A DNA stretch of 6,546 nucleotides from Bacteroidota bacterium (lineage in GTDB: Bacteria; Bacteroidota; Ignavibacteria; Ignavibacteriales; Ignavibacteriaceae): contig JAUZPC010000165.1 in assembly GCA_030706105.1 (NCBI GenBank), positions 1 through 6,546 of the forward strand, given 5' to 3'. The position numbers were made by a program, and so were the translations under genes. Positions 5,929 to 6,546 of this stretch are shown here, piece by piece; the first letter of the stretch is position 1; the number at the start of each line of letters is the position of its first letter. Under the pieces are notes generated by a model. It searched no databases and was not told where the DNA came from. It saw only the letters and a list, made by a program, of their open reading frames with translations.

Positions 5929-6546
5929 TAGTAAACTGAAACTTCATTTAATATTTTACGCGGTACTCTAACCCAGTTCCAATAGACGGCGGCATCTGCA
6001 AGGTTAGGAGAGTGCCCAATTCTCTTTTTTATTTCTTCTTTTGACTCAATGGCTATCTTATCATTCTGCAGCTTCCATTTTATTGAGGTCAGCTCAGAAA
6101 CTAAACGGACATCATTCGGAAACGTTATCCTTTTATTTCTGAGGTCTTCTCTAAGCTGCCAGTACATTTGCGATCTCAGGTTCAAAAATTTTTCATTGGA
6201 ATCTGAAACGACAGGGGAAGCAGACCCCATGATATTAACAACATTAAGTTTCATTTCTTTTAATGCATTTACAGTACCTGCTCCAACGCCAACACCGTCT
6301 ATTCCAATATTGGAAGGATCAACTTTATACTGCATAACAAGCGACATAACATTATTTTTCCCGAGTGCGTTACTGTCTGGAGAGTTAAACTCTTCAACAG
6401 AAAGCAGATGGTTCCCTCTGCCAAGTGCAATTGCGGCTTTATCTCCGTCAATCGAATTGGCAGCATCCACACCAAGCGCCGGAATCCCGGAAACGTTTTC
6501 ATCATTTAATCTGCGTGCTGCGGTACACCATTCAATCTTTATCAGA
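5928..6546 (-). CDS. Phage terminase large subunit, C-terminal nuclease part (5' end outside window)
   Basis: The last 205 residues of a terminase large subunit, the motor that cuts concatemeric phage DNA and pumps it into the prohead. The frame stays open to the window edge (first full codon 6543-6545), so the upstream ATPase domain and the start lie outside. An internal GTG at 6470 is not the start, because the preceding residues (GIPALG) continue the family motif. What remains is the RNase H-like nuclease. GVDAANSIDGDKAAIALGRG (from fragment residue 25) carries the first acidic residue, D27; NIGIDGVGVGAGTVNAL carries the second, D83; and IGHSPNLADA carries the third, D184. All three metal-binding positions are intact. 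IESKEEIKKR before the last motif is also typical of the family. The portal gene follows after 10 nt, the standard order of the phage head-packaging module. Phage group and packaging type cannot be decided from this fragment. Confidence 0.9.
   Translation of the reverse strand, partial: LIKIEWCTAARRLNDENVSGIPALGVDAANSIDGDKAAIALGRGNHLLSVEEFNSPDSNALGKNNVMSLVMQYKVDPSNIGIDGVGVGAGTVNALKEMKLNVVNIMGSASPVVSDSNEKFLNLRSQMYWQLREDLRNKRITFPNDVRLVSELTSIKWKLQNDKIAIESKEEIKKRIGHSPNLADAAVYWNWVRVPRKILNEVSVY

Noticed and set aside
5918..5947. ATG at 5947 as the start of the portal protein
   Set aside because: No Shine-Dalgarno precedes it, it would overlap the terminase gene, and AAGGAG points to the ATG at 5917.
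6299..6505. Second minus-strand frame of 68 codons overlapping the terminase
   Set aside because: It is out of frame with the clear nuclease motifs and has no recognisable content.
1..6546. CRISPR array, insertion sequence, toxin-antitoxin or new defence system
   Set aside because: There are no spaced direct repeats of suitable length, no transposase or terminal inverted repeats, and no unexplained gene cluster; all long open frames are accounted for.

Overview
The window looks like chromosomal DNA of a Gram-negative bacterium of the Bacteroidota/Chlorobiota/Ignavibacteriota kind, with an Ignavibacteria-like lineage the best guess. Three things support this. The first protein ends in a type A sorting domain of the type IX secretion system, with the YPNPFNPATKI signature typical of Ignavibacteria and neighbouring phyla. 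The Kdo transferase has Bacteroidota-style variants of the family motifs. Possible promoters resemble the TTTG / TAnnTTTG pattern of that group as much as the sigma-70 pattern. The DNA is AT-rich throughout. The placement is inferred from motifs, not from a database search.

Layout. Positions 1-156 are mostly non-coding: a possible tail of an upstream reading frame, a short repeated motif and a weak promoter. At 157-1704 (+) is a secreted or surface protein with a signal peptide, a CARDB-like domain, Kelch-type repeats and a C-terminal sorting domain. A hairpin follows. A CAT-anticodon tRNA (1849-1922, +) lies 22 nt before secG (1945-2253, +), and the pair probably forms one transcript ended by a strong intrinsic terminator at 2275-2306. 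After a 154-nt gap with a possible promoter and two short palindromes come a GT9 glycosyltransferase (2461-3444, +) and waaA/kdtA (3444-4721, +). They overlap as TGATG and form a lipopolysaccharide inner-core unit. On the minus strand, read right to left, are the C-terminal part of a phage terminase large subunit (5928-6546, cut by the window edge) and a complete phage portal protein (4718-5917). They are 10 nt apart and share a stop/ribosome-binding-site overlap.

How the genes fit together. Most of the plus strand serves the cell envelope: SecG helps export proteins across the inner membrane, the GT9 enzyme and WaaA build the LPS core, and the first protein is predicted to be exported by Sec and then by the type IX system. 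The minus-strand pair is half of a phage head-packaging module. It meets the LPS operon with no intergenic space: the stop codons of waaA and the portal gene share the palindrome TTAA. The capsid protease and major capsid genes that normally follow a portal gene are absent, so this is a sharp edge of a prophage, a remnant, or a gene-transfer-agent-like element. I found no CRISPR array, insertion sequence, integrase or clear attachment site, and no convincing new system beyond this junction.
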